Assembly: GCA_964561005.1 (NCBI GenBank)
Contig: CAZLNO010000003.1
Location: 26,578-90,577 of the forward strand
Length of the DNA stretch: 64,000 nt
Source of the DNA: CAZLNO01 sp964561005
Lineage (GTDB): Bacteria > Pseudomonadota > Alphaproteobacteria > Kiloniellales > Rhodovibrionaceae
Reading direction: 5' to 3'
How positions within the stretch are numbered: the stretch's first letter is position 1; every line of letters starts with the position of its first letter. The notes under the pieces are model-generated. The model was not told the origin of the DNA. It was given only the letters and a program-made list of their open reading frames with translations, and made no database searches. Positions 53,900-62,449 of the stretch are shown in pieces. Position numbers and translations under genes: made by a program.

Positions 53900-55117
53900 G
53901 TGCGCGGCGGGCGACGGCACTGGCGCCGGTGGGCCGGGCGGTGGCTGGCAGCGGCCATTCTGACGATCCTGGTCGCCGGAACCATGCAGGGCCGGGCGGC
54001 GGAGACGTGCCGGCGGGTGCATCTGGTCGACGGGGCGACGGGGATTCGCGTGGTCGGGCCGGAGGATGTGGTCGCCGATCCGGTGAGCGGCCGGCTGTAC
54101 CTCTCGGCCTTCGACCGCTGGGCGCTGGAGGATGCGCTCGATGCGGACGCGGCGACCCTGCCGCGGGGCGGGATCTATGCCGCGCCGCTCGCCGCGGTGT
54201 CGGCGGCGGACGACAGCCTGCGGGTGCGCAAGCTGGCCGAGGGCGGCAGCACCGACTTCCATCCGCACGGCATCGCCGTCTATCACGGCGGCCACCGCCA
54301 CCGGCTGTTCGCCATCAACCACGCCTATCACCGCAGCGCGAACGGCTGGCGGCGGCGCACGCGGATCGAGGCCTACCGGATCGAGCCGGACGGCCTGCGC
54401 CATGTGGCCAGCCTGGACAGCCCACGGCTGTGCCAGGCGAACGATCTGGCGGCGCTGAGCGGCGACGACCTCGTGGTGAGCCGCGATCACGGCGCCTGCG
54501 ACGCCTGGGGGAAGCTGGCGGAGGACGTGCTGGGCCTGCGCCGGGCCGAGGTCGTGCTGGCGCGCCTGCCCGGCGGGGAGACCGAGGCGGAGCCGGATGC
54601 CCTGCCCGCCTCGAGGGCGCGGCCGGCATCGCCGGTCGTTCCCCTGATCGACGACCTGGGCTTCGCCAACGGGGTGGCGATCAGCCCGGACGGACGGCGA
54701 CTGGCGGTCGCGGCCACGCGGGAAAAGGCGATCCGGCTTTACGACCTGAAAGCCCTGCTGCGCGGGACCGCCGACCGGCCGCTGCGGCGCATCCGGCTCG
54801 ACGGCGGGCCGGACAACCTGAACTGGCACGCCGGGGCGGGCCTGCTGGCCGCGGTGCATCCCTCATTGCTGAAGGCGGGGCTCGCCCGCCATCGCTGGCT
54901 GGGCTTCCGCCGCGCCGGCAGCCGCGTGACGGCGGTGGCGTCGCGGGGCGGCGGCGTCGCAACCCTCTGGAACGATCCGGAAGGTACCCGCCTGAACGCG
55001 GCCACGGCGGCCACGGCCTTCGGCGAGACGCTCGTCGTCGGCTCGGCGCTGGACGACGCGGTGGTCGTGTGCGGGTTGGGCGGCAGTCTTGGAAAGGATG
55101 GTGATTCCGCACGCTGA
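53900..55117 (+). CDS. Paraoxonase/arylesterase-like beta-propeller protein
   Basis: 405 residues starting at a GTG (53900). A basic start and hydrophobic segment (WLAAAILTILVAGTM) act as signal or anchor. The rest has PON/SMP-30 propeller motifs: GPEDVVADPVSGRLYLSAFD, DFHPHGIAVY followed by LFAINH, NDLAALSGDDLVVSRDH and LGFANGVAISPDGRRLAVA. The Glu, Asn and Asp in such motifs bind calcium in PON1. The likely reaction is hydrolysis of a lactone or ester outside the cytoplasm. The last codons and the stop (CGCACGCTGA) lie inside a REP-like repeat, so the C-terminus has been reshaped by it. Confidence 0.8.
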   Translation: MRGGRRHWRRWAGRWLAAAILTILVAGTMQGRAAETCRRVHLVDGATGIRVVGPEDVVADPVSGRLYLSAFDRWALEDALDADAATLPRGGIYAAPLAAVSAADDSLRVRKLAEGGSTDFHPHGIAVYHGGHRHRLFAINHAYHRSANGWRRRTRIEAYRIEPDGLRHVASLDSPRLCQANDLAALSGDDLVVSRDHGACDAWGKLAEDVLGLRRAEVVLARLPGGETEAEPDALPASRARPASPVVPLIDDLGFANGVAISPDGRRLAVAATREKAIRLYDLKALLRGTADRPLRRIRLDGGPDNLNWHAGAGLLAAVHPSLLKAGLARHRWLGFRRAGSRVTAVASRGGGVATLWNDPEGTRLNAATAATAFGETLVVGSALDDAVVVCGLGGSLGKDGDSAR

Positions 55118-55171
55118 AGCGTGCCCTGCGGGAACGGCGCCACGGCATGGTAGGTCAGGCTTCAGCCTGAC
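55109..55171. repeat. REP-like palindrome pair overlapping a stop codon
   Basis: GCACGCT-GA-AGCGTGC (55109-55124), followed by CCTGCGGG, then GTCAGGCT-TC-AGCCTGAC (55154-55171). The two types are the same as at 4786-4850 but in the opposite order, as expected if the whole unit is inverted. The TGA inside the first palindrome is the stop of the paraoxonase-like gene. Confidence 0.75.
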
Positions 55172-55483
55172 ATTCGCCTGTCGGAATGGTTGGGATCTAA
55201 GTTGGAGCGGGCGATGGGATTCGAACCCACGACCTTCTGCATGGCAAGCAGACGCTCTAGCCCCTGAGCTACGCCCGCATCCGATGGTCCGGCGAGAGAA
55301 CCCGTCGCCGTCCGAAACGCTACCTAATACGACGCGCGCGCCGATGCAAGAGGGGATTTCGCGCCGGGGAGCGGCTTTCCCGATGCCGGGGCGCCGCGCG
55401 GTCTTGAGCCCCGGCGGCGCCAGGCTTAATCTCCGGCCGTTTTCCGGCAGTTGTCCCGAACGAGAAAGGCTTCGCGACCGCGC
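55118..55483. other. Gene-free region apart from a tRNA
   Basis: Between the paraoxonase-like gene and the deacylase gene there are only the REP-like pair, tRNA-Gly and about 200 nt downstream that must hold the promoter of the deacylase. I see no other gene. Confidence 0.6.
55203..55278 (-). tRNA. tRNA-Gly (GCC)
   Basis: 76 nt with encoded CCA. Acceptor GCGGGCG pairs with CGCCCGC; the anticodon arm CTGCTTGCCATGCAG places GCC in a seven-base loop TTGCCAT; the T-arm is GTGGGTTCGAATCCCAT. D-arm AGCTCAGGGGCTAGAGC. It reads the GGC codon, the main glycine codon here. A REP-like repeat lies 32 nt beyond its 3' end. Confidence 0.97.
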
Positions 55484-56038
55484 ATGAGCAGCGATTCGAC
55501 CACCGAGAGTGCGATGGGGCTGGCCGACGGCCGCGCGCCCGCCACGCCCGACGACCTCTTCGCCCGGCTGCGCGAGCTGGGCATCGAGACCACGACGATG
55601 ACGCACGAACCGGTGTTCACCGTCGAGGAGGCCAAGCGCCTGCGCGGCGAGATCTCCGGCGCCCACACCAAGAACCTATTCCTGCGCAACAAGAAGGGGC
55701 GCATGTGGCTGGTCACCTGCCTGGAAGATCGTCAGGTCGACCTGAAGGCGCTGGGCGACGCGCTGGGCGGCGGCCGGCTGTCCTTCGGCAGCGCGGATCG
55801 CCTGATGCGCTACCTCGGGGTCATCCCCGGCGCGGTGACGCCCTTCGCGGCGATCAACGACCACGGCGGCGCGGTGCAGGTGGTGCTCGACAAGGGGATG
55901 CTGGGGGACTACGAGGTGCTCAACTTCCACCCCCTCGACAACGCCATGACAACCGCGATCGCCCCGGGCGATCTGGTGCGCTTTCTGCGGGGCGTCGGGC
56001 ATCCGCCGGACCACCTGGATTTCGACGCGCTGGAATAG
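55484..56038 (+). CDS. YbaK/ProX-domain aminoacyl-tRNA deacylase (PrdX-like)
   Basis: 184 residues. The YbaK/aa-tRNA deacylase fold is seen in FARLRELGIETTTMTHEP, GAHTKNLFLRNKKGRMWLVT (the catalytic-Lys region), LSFGSADRLMRYLGVIPGAVTPFA and LVLNFHP-type ending (YEVLNFHPLDNAM). This is the freestanding ProXp/PrdX group, which hydrolyses mischarged tRNA, often Ala-tRNA-Pro. I chose ATG 55484, as the upstream TTG at 55451 has no domain support. It stands alone on the plus strand. Confidence 0.9.
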   Translation: MSSDSTTESAMGLADGRAPATPDDLFARLRELGIETTTMTHEPVFTVEEAKRLRGEISGAHTKNLFLRNKKGRMWLVTCLEDRQVDLKALGDALGGGRLSFGSADRLMRYLGVIPGAVTPFAAINDHGGAVQVVLDKGMLGDYEVLNFHPLDNAMTTAIAPGDLVRFLRGVGHPPDHLDFDALE

Positions 56039-56192
56039 GGTCGCCGGGCGCCGCCACGGGCTTGTCACGCCGGGGCCAGGCAGCCATTTAGTTGCTAGCG
56101 CGCAGGGGCGGCGGGCGGGGTTCGACTTCGCCATGAACGGAACATTCCTCCGCCCCTTGTAACCGACCACGCGAAATGGGACGGGCCTCCTG

Positions 56193-57143
56193 ATGGAACC
56201 GATTATCGGCCAAGGGCAGCAACAACAACACGGAGCGGCCGGGTCCGCGCCGGCCGACGCGATCAAGGACGGCAGCGAGAGCAGCTTCGCCCAGGACGTG
56301 ATCCAGGGCTCGATGACCCAGCCGGTCATCGTGGATTTCTGGGCCCCCTGGTGCGGCCCCTGCAAGACCCTCGGCCCCATGCTGGAAAAGGCGGTCCGCG
56401 AGGCCGGCGGCAAGGTCAAGCTGATCAAGATCAACGTGGACGAGGCGCCCGACCTCGCCGCCCAGCTTCGCATCCAGTCGATCCCGACCGTCTATGCCTT
56501 CTTCCAGGGTCGGCCGGTCGACGGCTTCGCCGGGGCGCAGCAGGAGAGCCAGATCCGGCAGTTCGTCCAGCAGCTCGCGGAGATGGCCGGCGATACGGCG
56601 GGACGCGAGCAGGAGCAGATCGCCCAGGCGGTCGAGCAGGCCAAGGGCGCCCTGGACGCCGGCGAGATCGGCACGGCGCAGTCGCTGTTCGGCCAGGTGC
56701 TGAAGCGCGAGCCCGGCAACGCCCAGGCGCTGGCCGGGCTGATCCGCTGCCACCTCGCCAACGATGACATCCAGGGCGCGCGCGAGCTCTACGACAGCCT
56801 GACCGAGGACGTGCAGCAGAGCGCCGAGGTCCAGGCCGCTTACGCCGCCATCGAGTTGGCCGAGCAGAGCGCCCAGGCCCGCGGCGACATCGCCGACCTG
56901 GAGGAAAAGGTCGCTCACGACCCGGACGACCTGCAGACCCGCCACGACCTGGCGATGGCGCTGAACGCCGCGGGCAAGCGCGAGGCCGCCTGCGAGCAGC
57001 TTCTGGACATCATCCGGCGCGACCGCGCCTGGAACGACGAGGCCGCGCGCAAGCAGCTCGTGAAGTTCTTCGAGGCCTGGGGCCCCACCGACCCGGTGAC
57101 GCAGTCGGCGCGCCGCAAGCTCTCGTCGATCCTGTTTGCATGA
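56193..57143 (+). CDS. cnoX: Thioredoxin/TPR chaperone (CnoX/YbbN-like)
   Basis: 316 residues. Residues about 30-135 are a thioredoxin domain with an active WCGPC (Trp53, Cys54, Cys57) and the cis-Pro in RIQSIPTVY. The remainder is helical repeats (EQAKGALDAGEIGTAQSLF, LAGLIRCHLANDDIQ), as in the CnoX family that guards unfolded proteins during oxidative stress and hands them to chaperonins. It overlaps the LON-domain gene by 4 nt (ATGA). ATG 56193 gives a short Gln/Gly-rich N-terminal tail before the domain. Confidence 0.9.
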   Translation: MEPIIGQGQQQQHGAAGSAPADAIKDGSESSFAQDVIQGSMTQPVIVDFWAPWCGPCKTLGPMLEKAVREAGGKVKLIKINVDEAPDLAAQLRIQSIPTVYAFFQGRPVDGFAGAQQESQIRQFVQQLAEMAGDTAGREQEQIAQAVEQAKGALDAGEIGTAQSLFGQVLKREPGNAQALAGLIRCHLANDDIQGARELYDSLTEDVQQSAEVQAAYAAIELAEQSAQARGDIADLEEKVAHDPDDLQTRHDLAMALNAAGKREAACEQLLDIIRRDRAWNDEAARKQLVKFFEAWGPTDPVTQSARRKLSSILFA

Positions 57144-57901
57144 GCCAGTCGCCCAGCCCCTTCGACCCCGGCCTGGCGGAGTTGCCGGAGACGCTGCCGA
57201 TCTTCCCGCTGCCCGGCGTGCTGCTGCTGCCTGGCGGCCGGTTGCCGCTCAACATCTTCGAGCCCCGCTATCTCGCCATGGTGCGCGACGCCCTGGCGGG
57301 GTCGCGCATGATCGGCATGATCCAGGCCGTGGTCGAGGACGAGGCGGAGGGCTTCGAAGTGGAGTCTGGCCTCGACGAGGACGCGGACGCGGCCACGCCG
57401 CAGGCGGTGCGGGAAGCCGAGCCGCAGCGCAACGACCCCGGCAGCGCGCCGGTCTACCGCGTCGGCTGCGCCGGCCGTATCGTGGCCTTCAGCGAAACCG
57501 ACGACGGCCGCTACCTGATCACGCTGAAGGGTCTGATCCGCTTTTGCATCAAGCGCGAGCTGCCGATGTTCCACGACTATCGCCAGGTGGTGCCCGACTT
57601 CGCGTCCTACGCCGCCGACCTGGAACCGGCGCCGGCGTCGTTCGACCGCGAGCGCATGGTGGAGGCGCTGCGCTACTATTTCGAGCAGCAGGGCATCGAG
57701 GCGGACTGGGAGGCCATCCAGAAGGCCTCCAACGAGCGCCTGGTCACCTCGCTGGCCATGGTCTGTCCCTTCTCGACGGCGGAGAAGCAGGCCCTGCTGG
57801 AGGCGCCGAACCTGTCCGACCGGGCGGAGACGATGACCACCATCCTGGAGATGTCGGTGCTGGGTCCGGGCGGCGGTGACGCGGCGGCGTCGCGGCACTA
57901 G
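57140..57901 (+). CDS. LON peptidase substrate-binding domain protein
   Basis: 253 residues. It opens [20 protein letters not shown] and continues [20 protein letters not shown], the LON N-terminal (substrate-binding) domain; [20 protein letters not shown] and a helical tail ([20 protein letters not shown]) follow. There is no ATPase or protease domain, so it is a standalone adaptor-like protein. Overlap with the thioredoxin/TPR gene supports a shared role in protein quality control, which is inference. Confidence 0.92.
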   Translation: MSQSPSPFDPGLAELPETLPIFPLPGVLLLPGGRLPLNIFEPRYLAMVRDALAGSRMIGMIQAVVEDEAEGFEVESGLDEDADAATPQAVREAEPQRNDPGSAPVYRVGCAGRIVAFSETDDGRYLITLKGLIRFCIKRELPMFHDYRQVVPDFASYAADLEPAPASFDRERMVEALRYYFEQQGIEADWEAIQKASNERLVTSLAMVCPFSTAEKQALLEAPNLSDRAETMTTILEMSVLGPGGGDAAASRH

Positions 57902-57933
57902 ATGCGGGTGGAGCGAAGGGAAGGAGACGGGCG

Positions 57934-58125
57934 ATGAGCACGGCGGAGCAGGCGGGCGTCGATCCCAAGCTGCTGGAGATCCTGGTGTGTCCCCTCACCA
58001 AGGGGCCGCTGGAGTACGACGCGGCGAACCAGGAGCTGATCAGCCGCCAGGCGCGGCTGGCCTATCCGATCCGCGACGGCATCCCGATCATGCTGCCGGA
58101 CGAGGCCCGCCGCCTGGACGACTGA
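57934..58125 (+). CDS. Trm112/YcaR-like protein
   Basis: 63 residues: [40 protein letters not shown], ending [10 protein letters not shown]. This is the Trm112-like (UPF0434) family. Eukaryotic Trm112 activates methyltransferases; the role of the bacterial short form is less certain. Of the four zinc-binding Cys in some homologues, only one (VCPLT) is kept, so it cannot bind zinc in that way. It lies 32 nt after the LON-domain gene on the same strand. Confidence 0.9.
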   Translation: MSTAEQAGVDPKLLEILVCPLTKGPLEYDAANQELISRQARLAYPIRDGIPIMLPDEARRLDD

Positions 58126-58149
58126 CCGGCCCGCGGAAGGAGGCGAGCC

Positions 58150-58557
58150 ATGGCGGACATCGAGTCGGACGAGGCGCAGCCCTACGGCACGCAGCATTGG
58201 CCGCTGGAGATCCGCTACGACAGCGCCGCGAAGATGCTGACCGTCGACTTCGACGACGGCCGCAGCTTCACCTACCCGGCCGAGTTCCTGCGCGTCGAGA
58301 GTCCCTCGGCCGAGGTGCAGGGCCACGCGCCCAGCCAGAAGCAGATCGTTCCGGGCCGCAAGCACGTCGGCATCATGGCCATCGAGCCGGTCGGCAACTA
58401 CGCCGTGCGCATCAAATTCGACGACATGCACGACACCGGCATTTACTCCTGGGCCTACCTGCGCGAACTGGGCGAACGCCAGGACGAGCTCTGGCGGCGG
58501 TATCTCGACGCCCTGGAGGCCCAGGGCCTGTCCCGCGAGCCGCCGCGGCGGGGCTGA
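58150..58557 (+). CDS. DUF971 domain protein
   Basis: 135 residues: LEIRYDSAAKMLTVDFDDGR, SFTYPAEFLRVESPSAEVQG, and VGNYAVRIKFDDMHDTGIYS with WAYLRELGE make a complete DUF971 (the domain also found at the N-terminus of gamma-butyrobetaine hydroxylase). In bacteria DUF971 genes are often near Mrp/ApbC-type Fe-S carriers; there is none here. It follows the Trm112-like gene by 24 nt, closing a four-gene run, and is convergent with the MFS gene. Confidence 0.9.
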   Translation: MADIESDEAQPYGTQHWPLEIRYDSAAKMLTVDFDDGRSFTYPAEFLRVESPSAEVQGHAPSQKQIVPGRKHVGIMAIEPVGNYAVRIKFDDMHDTGIYSWAYLRELGERQDELWRRYLDALEAQGLSREPPRRG

Positions 58558-58570
58558 GCCTGCCGCCTGG

Positions 58571-59800
58571 CTAGCGCTTCCCGCCGGCGAGATTCACCGC
58601 TTCCGGCCGCTGGCGCAGCCGCCACATGGCGACGATGCCCACGGCCGGGCCCAGGGCCAGGACGGCGAAGGCGGCATTCCAGGTCAGCGTCTCGACCAGC
58701 CACGGCATGACCTCGATGGTCGCCAGGGTCAGCAGGAAGCCCAGGCTGGTCTGCGTGGTCAACGCCGTGCCCACGGCCTCCGGCGGCGCCAGTTCGGCGA
58801 CGCTGGCCGAGAACTGCGCCGAATCGGCCACCACCGCGAAGCCCCAGACCAGGCAGACCGCGATGACCAGGAGCGGGCTGGCGCCGAAGATCGGGCCGGC
58901 CAGCAGGGCGCAGGCGCCGCTCACCGCCATCGCGGCGATGGTCAGCGTGGTGCGGCCCAGGCGATCCGCCGCCGCGCCCGCCAGCACGCAGCCGGCCGCC
59001 CCGATGCCGATCACCGCGAAGGTGGCATAGGCCGCCAGTTGCGCCGCCGTGGCGGGGTCGCGCATGGCCGCGCGGAGGCTGGCATCCAGATAGACGCCGA
59101 TCCAGGCCCACATGGCATAGAGCTCCCACATGTGCCCGAGGTAGCCCAGGTTCGCCAGACGCGGCGCCGGTTGCCGCCACGCGGCCAGGGCCAGGCGCGG
59201 GTCGAAGCGCGGCGCCTTGCGCAGGTTCGGCCCCGCCTCGGCCAGCAGAACCAGCCCCGCCGCCGCCACGGCGGCGAGCGACGCGCTGGCCAGCGTGACC
59301 CGCCAGTCCACCCCGCCCAGGGCGTTGAACAGGTGCGGCGCCGCCGAGCCGAGGGTCAGCGCGCCGACCAGCAGGCCGATCATCAGGCCCATGTCGCGCC
59401 TGGCCCAGCTCGCCATCAGCTTCATGCCGACCGGATAAACCCCGGCCATGCAGGCGCCGGTGACGAAGCGCAGGGCGACGAAGCCGAGCGAGTCCGGCGG
59501 CACCATCAGCAGCAGCCCGTTGGCCCCGGCCCCGGCCAGGGCGCAGGCCGCGAACAGCCGGCGCGGGTCCAGGCGGTCGGCCAGGCCCAGCACGGCGCTG
59601 GCCAGCGTGCCGGCGACGAAGCCGAGCTGCACCGCGCTGGTGAACCACGAGGTCGTACCCGCGTCCAGGCCAAGCTGGCGCTGCATCGCCGGGACCGCCG
59701 CCGTGGCGGAGAACCACAGCGCCATCGCCGCCACCTCCGCCGCCGCGATCAGCGCGATCGAGCGGCCGCGCGCCGCCTCGGCCTGCGTTTCCACCGTCAT
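58571..59800 (-). CDS. MFS transporter
   Basis: 409 residues with about twelve hydrophobic segments. The loop between the second and third helices has SAVLGLADRLDPRRLFAACA, a form of the MFS GxxxDRxxR motif, repeated as AGAAADRLGRTTLTIAAMAV in the second half. The first helix has MALWFSATAAVPAMQRQLGL, as in the CynX/NarK-like groups of drug or anion exporters. I chose ATG 59800, as the longer frame upstream is hydrophilic and without match. The substrate is unknown. Confidence 0.88.
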   Translation of the reverse strand: MTVETQAEAARGRSIALIAAAEVAAMALWFSATAAVPAMQRQLGLDAGTTSWFTSAVQLGFVAGTLASAVLGLADRLDPRRLFAACALAGAGANGLLLMVPPDSLGFVALRFVTGACMAGVYPVGMKLMASWARRDMGLMIGLLVGALTLGSAAPHLFNALGGVDWRVTLASASLAAVAAAGLVLLAEAGPNLRKAPRFDPRLALAAWRQPAPRLANLGYLGHMWELYAMWAWIGVYLDASLRAAMRDPATAAQLAAYATFAVIGIGAAGCVLAGAAADRLGRTTLTIAAMAVSGACALLAGPIFGASPLLVIAVCLVWGFAVVADSAQFSASVAELAPPEAVGTALTTQTSLGFLLTLATIEVMPWLVETLTWNAAFAVLALGPAVGIVAMWRLRQRPEAVNLAGGKR

Positions 59801-59956
59801 GTCGTCCGCTGCCCTCCCATCCACGTGACCAGGGCGGGAGCCTGGTCGAAGTGACGCTCGGTCCGTAGCGCACCGCCCGGACCCGCGGTTCAATTCCTTG
59901 TCAAAAAGAACAGCCGTTGCGGGGACGCGCACAAGATTTGCCGGTCGCCGCGGCGC

Positions 59957-60340
59957 TTACTTCTTCTTTTGACGCTCGGCCCGGAGGTTTTTTGCGAAAG
60001 CGACGATATCATCCAGGTCTTCGCGGGTGAGGCGGAAGGTGGCGGCGGTGGCCGGTGCGCTTGACGTGCGCTCGACCCCCTCCATGCGCACGAAGACGGG
60101 GTGCGGCGGCCGCTCGAAGAAGGTGGAAACGCGCCATATCCCGTTGTCCCAGGTGACGAGGCGGTGGAAGGACGGCGCGTTGCCGATGCCGCCATAGGGA
60201 TTGTGGTCGGCCACGACGTGGCAGCGCGCGCAGTGTTGCAGCACCAGCTCCCGGCCGTGCGCGATATCGTCCGCGGCGGCCGGGCCGGCCGCGAGCATGC
60301 CGGGGAGGCCCAGGGCAATGGCAAGGAGCGCGCGCTGCAT
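59957..60340 (-). CDS. Small periplasmic cytochrome c
   Basis: 127 residues. Signal peptide (RALLAIALGLPGMLAAGPAA) then one haem site, CARCH (Cys37-His41). The following text (GNAPSFHRLVTW, FFERPPHPVFVRMEG) supplies a candidate axial Met, and the end REDLDDIVAFAKNLRAERQ is the last helix of a class I cytochrome c. It would carry electrons in the periplasm. ATG 60340 was chosen for the signal peptide. Its partner is not evident; neighbours on the minus strand are a DUF938 methyltransferase upstream and the MFS gene downstream. Confidence 0.88.
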   Translation of the reverse strand: MQRALLAIALGLPGMLAAGPAAADDIAHGRELVLQHCARCHVVADHNPYGGIGNAPSFHRLVTWDNGIWRVSTFFERPPHPVFVRMEGVERTSSAPATAATFRLTREDLDDIVAFAKNLRAERQKKK

Positions 60341-60397
60341 GGCGGCAGTGTACCGCCTTTGCGACTCGCGGCAAAGCCGGCTCCACGGCACCTGCGG

Positions 60398-61063
60398 TTA
60401 GCACCGCTTGCGATAGGCCAGAATCAGATTGTTGGCGGGCATCTCCACGATTTCGTCAAGGTGGAGGCCGCGGGCCTCCGCCACCGCCGTGACCTCGGCC
60501 ACCTCGCGCACGCCCCAGGCGGGGTTCTCGGCGCGCAGCATGCGGTCGAACTGCGCGTTGCTCTCCGCCGTGTGCACGCCGTCGCGCTTGAACGGGCCAT
60601 AGATAACGAGCGGCGCGTCCGGCGCGTCCAGGACCTCGGCGCAGCCCGCCATCAGCCCCTCCGTCGCCGCCCAGGGCGCGATATGGAGGAGGTTGATGCA
60701 GACGGCCGCCGCCGCCCGCGCGATCGGCCACGGCCGCCGCGTCACGTCCAGGTCCAGTGCCGAACGCATGCTGGCCACCTCGGCAAAGTGGGCGTAGGAA
60801 TCGATCGAGCGGCGCATCCCGGGATCGGCGTCGCTGGGTTGCCAGATCAGGGGCCGCAGGTGCTGGGCGAAGTAGGCGGCATGCTCGCCGGTGCCGCTGG
60901 CCAGCTCCAGCACGGTGCCGCTGCCCGGCAGGACGCGCGACAGCACGTCCAGGATCGGCGCCCGATTGCGCTGGGTGGCGGGCGCGTGCAATCGCAGGTC
61001 CACACCGGCGCCTTCGCCGGGGTCGGATTCGTCGGCTCGCCGGTCGTCCGACGGCTTGCTCAT
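60398..61063 (-). CDS. DUF938 family SAM-dependent methyltransferase
   Basis: 221 residues. It has APATQRNRAPILDVLSRVLP and TVLELASGTGEHAAYFAQHL (motif I), WQPSDADPGMRRSIDSYAHF, CINLLHIAPWAATEGLMAGC, LVIYGPFKRDGVHTAESNAQ (all DUF938 signatures) and ends NNLILAYRKR. Members are class I methyltransferases with unknown substrates. The first 25 residues are acidic and disordered. It starts at ATG 61063 and is divergent from the TerB gene. Confidence 0.9.
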   Translation of the reverse strand: MSKPSDDRRADESDPGEGAGVDLRLHAPATQRNRAPILDVLSRVLPGSGTVLELASGTGEHAAYFAQHLRPLIWQPSDADPGMRRSIDSYAHFAEVASMRSALDLDVTRRPWPIARAAAAVCINLLHIAPWAATEGLMAGCAEVLDAPDAPLVIYGPFKRDGVHTAESNAQFDRMLRAENPAWGVREVAEVTAVAEARGLHLDEIVEMPANNLILAYRKRC

Positions 61064-61146
61064 GGGCGGTGCGCTCCTATGTTCAGCAACGGCGCGCGGA
61101 CGCTGAAACCCGCAGTTTGCCCAGGGTTGCCCGGCGCGCGCGGCAC

Positions 61147-61623
61147 ATGATAGGCAAAGCCATGCTGCGGCGGATCAAGGAAATTCTCGGCGAGGGCGGG
61201 CGCGACGCGCAAGGGGACGATTCCCTCGACCCCTTGCAGGTCGCGGTCGGCGCGCTGCTTGTCGAGGCGGCGAAGATGGACGACGCCTACGACGCCGACG
61301 AGCGCGCCACGATCGCCGACCTTCTGGCACGGCGCTTCGAGCTCGACGGCGCGGCGGCGGAGCGCCTGCTCGCCGCCGGCGAGGCGAAGATCGCCGACTC
61401 CGCCGAGCTGTACAAGCTGACGCGCACCATCAAGGACGCGCTGAATCACGAGGATCGGGTGGACTTGATGCAGATGCTGTGGGAAGTGGCCTACGCCGAC
61501 GGGACGCTGCACCACTACGAAGCGAACCTGATGCGCCGGATCGCCGGTCTGGTCTATGTCACCGATCGCGAGAGCGGCGAGGCCCGCAAGCGCGCCCTGG
61601 CGCGGCTGGGGATCGACGGTTAG
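61147..61623 (+). CDS. TerB family protein
   Basis: 158 residues from ATG 61147, or 153 from ATG 61162. The helical TerB-like domain is clear: [60 protein letters not shown] and [20 protein letters not shown], with paired acidic residues that can bind metal. The name comes from tellurite resistance, but in alphaproteobacteria this short form is a housekeeping protein of unknown role. It precedes fdxA by 62 nt. Confidence 0.9.
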   Translation: MIGKAMLRRIKEILGEGGRDAQGDDSLDPLQVAVGALLVEAAKMDDAYDADERATIADLLARRFELDGAAAERLLAAGEAKIADSAELYKLTRTIKDALNHEDRVDLMQMLWEVAYADGTLHHYEANLMRRIAGLVYVTDRESGEARKRALARLGIDG

Positions 61624-61685
61624 ATCGAGGACAGGAACGTCGGCCGGCGCCGGACGGGCGAGGCCGGAAGGGAGAGAACCGCACG

Positions 61686-62027
61686 ATGACCTATGTCGTC
61701 ACCGAAGCCTGCATCAAGTGCAAGTACACCGATTGCGTGGAAGTGTGCCCGGTCGACTGCTTCTACGAGGGCGCGAACATGCTGGTGATCCATCCCGACG
61801 AGTGCATCGACTGCGGGGTCTGCGAGCCGGAGTGCCCGCCCGAAGCCATCGTGCCCGACACCGATCCGCAGGCGGAGGACTGGCTGGAGCTGAATACCAA
61901 GTACAGCGAGATCTGGCCGAATATCACGCGGAAGAAGGAGGCGCCGGCGGACGCCGACGGGCACAACGGCGAAGCGAACAAATACGAGAAATACTTTTCC
62001 GCGGAGCCGGGTTCCGGGGACGAATAG
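61686..62027 (+). CDS. fdxA: Ferredoxin FdxA (7Fe-8S type)
   Basis: 113 residues. The first cluster site reads [20 protein letters not shown], and the second [15 protein letters not shown]. The Cys pattern (Cys9, Cys17 and Cys21 region with the extra Cys) is that of a 3Fe-4S plus 4Fe-4S ferredoxin. The C-terminal tail ([20 protein letters not shown]) is typical of FdxA. It transfers electrons in the cytoplasm. The gene is followed by 410 nt without a gene and then carD, an order common in this part of the Alphaproteobacteria. Confidence 0.96.
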   Translation: MTYVVTEACIKCKYTDCVEVCPVDCFYEGANMLVIHPDECIDCGVCEPECPPEAIVPDTDPQAEDWLELNTKYSEIWPNITRKKEAPADADGHNGEANKYEKYFSAEPGSGDE

Positions 62028-62085
62028 TTAACCAAAAGTAAAAATCGACGGATCCCAACAAAAATGCATGGCAGGCTTGCAATTT

Positions 62086-62116
62086 TTGAAACAATTGTTT
62101 AAAATCCCTGTATCCT
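62086..62116 (+). promoter_or_regulatory. Candidate sigma-70 type promoter
   Basis: TTGAAA (62086-62091) is followed after 17-19 nt by TGTATCCT (62109-62116), which contains TATCCT. TTGAAA is a good -35 match in alphaproteobacteria and the -10 is fair. It would drive the candidate small RNA and, by read-through, carD. Confidence 0.4.
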
Positions 62117-62119
62117 GGG

Positions 62120-62309
62120 CGTTTCGGGACGCGTGGAGGGGACTCGCCGGCTTGTCGCGGTGTCATGTTGCACCGCCACATCTTGCGTGAAACAGAACGT
62201 TCATGTATGTAAAGAGCCGGACGATGGAGCTTGCTCCGCGTCACTGAAATTGCGAGAGCTATTCCGACCACCGGAAAGCCCAGGCGGGGCCCGTGCGGGC
62301 CCCGGTTTT
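62120..62309 (+). ncRNA. Candidate small RNA or carD leader
   Basis: A transcript starting near 62120 would end at a GGGGCCC-GTGC-GGGCCCC hairpin (62286-62303) followed by GGTTTT. Within it, no long frame with a ribosome site is evident. The pairing and terminator-like end make a small RNA of about 190 nt plausible. It could equally be a leader that is ended early unless carD is needed. It is judged from structure only and matches no family that I know. Confidence 0.3.
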
Positions 62310-62449
62310 GCGTACAGCCTTCGTCGTGGGACGGTGGCCGAACCGCCCTGGATCGGCCGTATGCAAGGTGATGTTGCGTCCGACCCCGGCAAGGTCGCCT
62401 GAATGCGCGCGTGATACGTGAAATACGTAGAGAAGAAATGGGATCAGCG

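Larger units (their letters stand above)
62028..62449. other. Long A+T-rich to G+C-rich gap before carD
   Basis: About 420 nt with no credible protein gene. The first 90 nt are unusually A+T rich (AAAAGTAAAAATC, CAATTTTTGAAAC) and contain a promoter-like pair. The middle holds a hairpin followed by a short T run, so the stretch may encode a small RNA or a long regulated 5' leader for carD. Confidence 0.5.

Noticed and set aside
57934..58125. Zinc-binding role for the Trm112-like protein
   Set aside because: Only one Cys of the usual zinc site is kept, so metal binding of that kind is not supported.
61147..61623. Tellurite resistance function for the TerB gene
   Set aside because: The short TerB form occurs alone here without other ter genes, so resistance is not implied.
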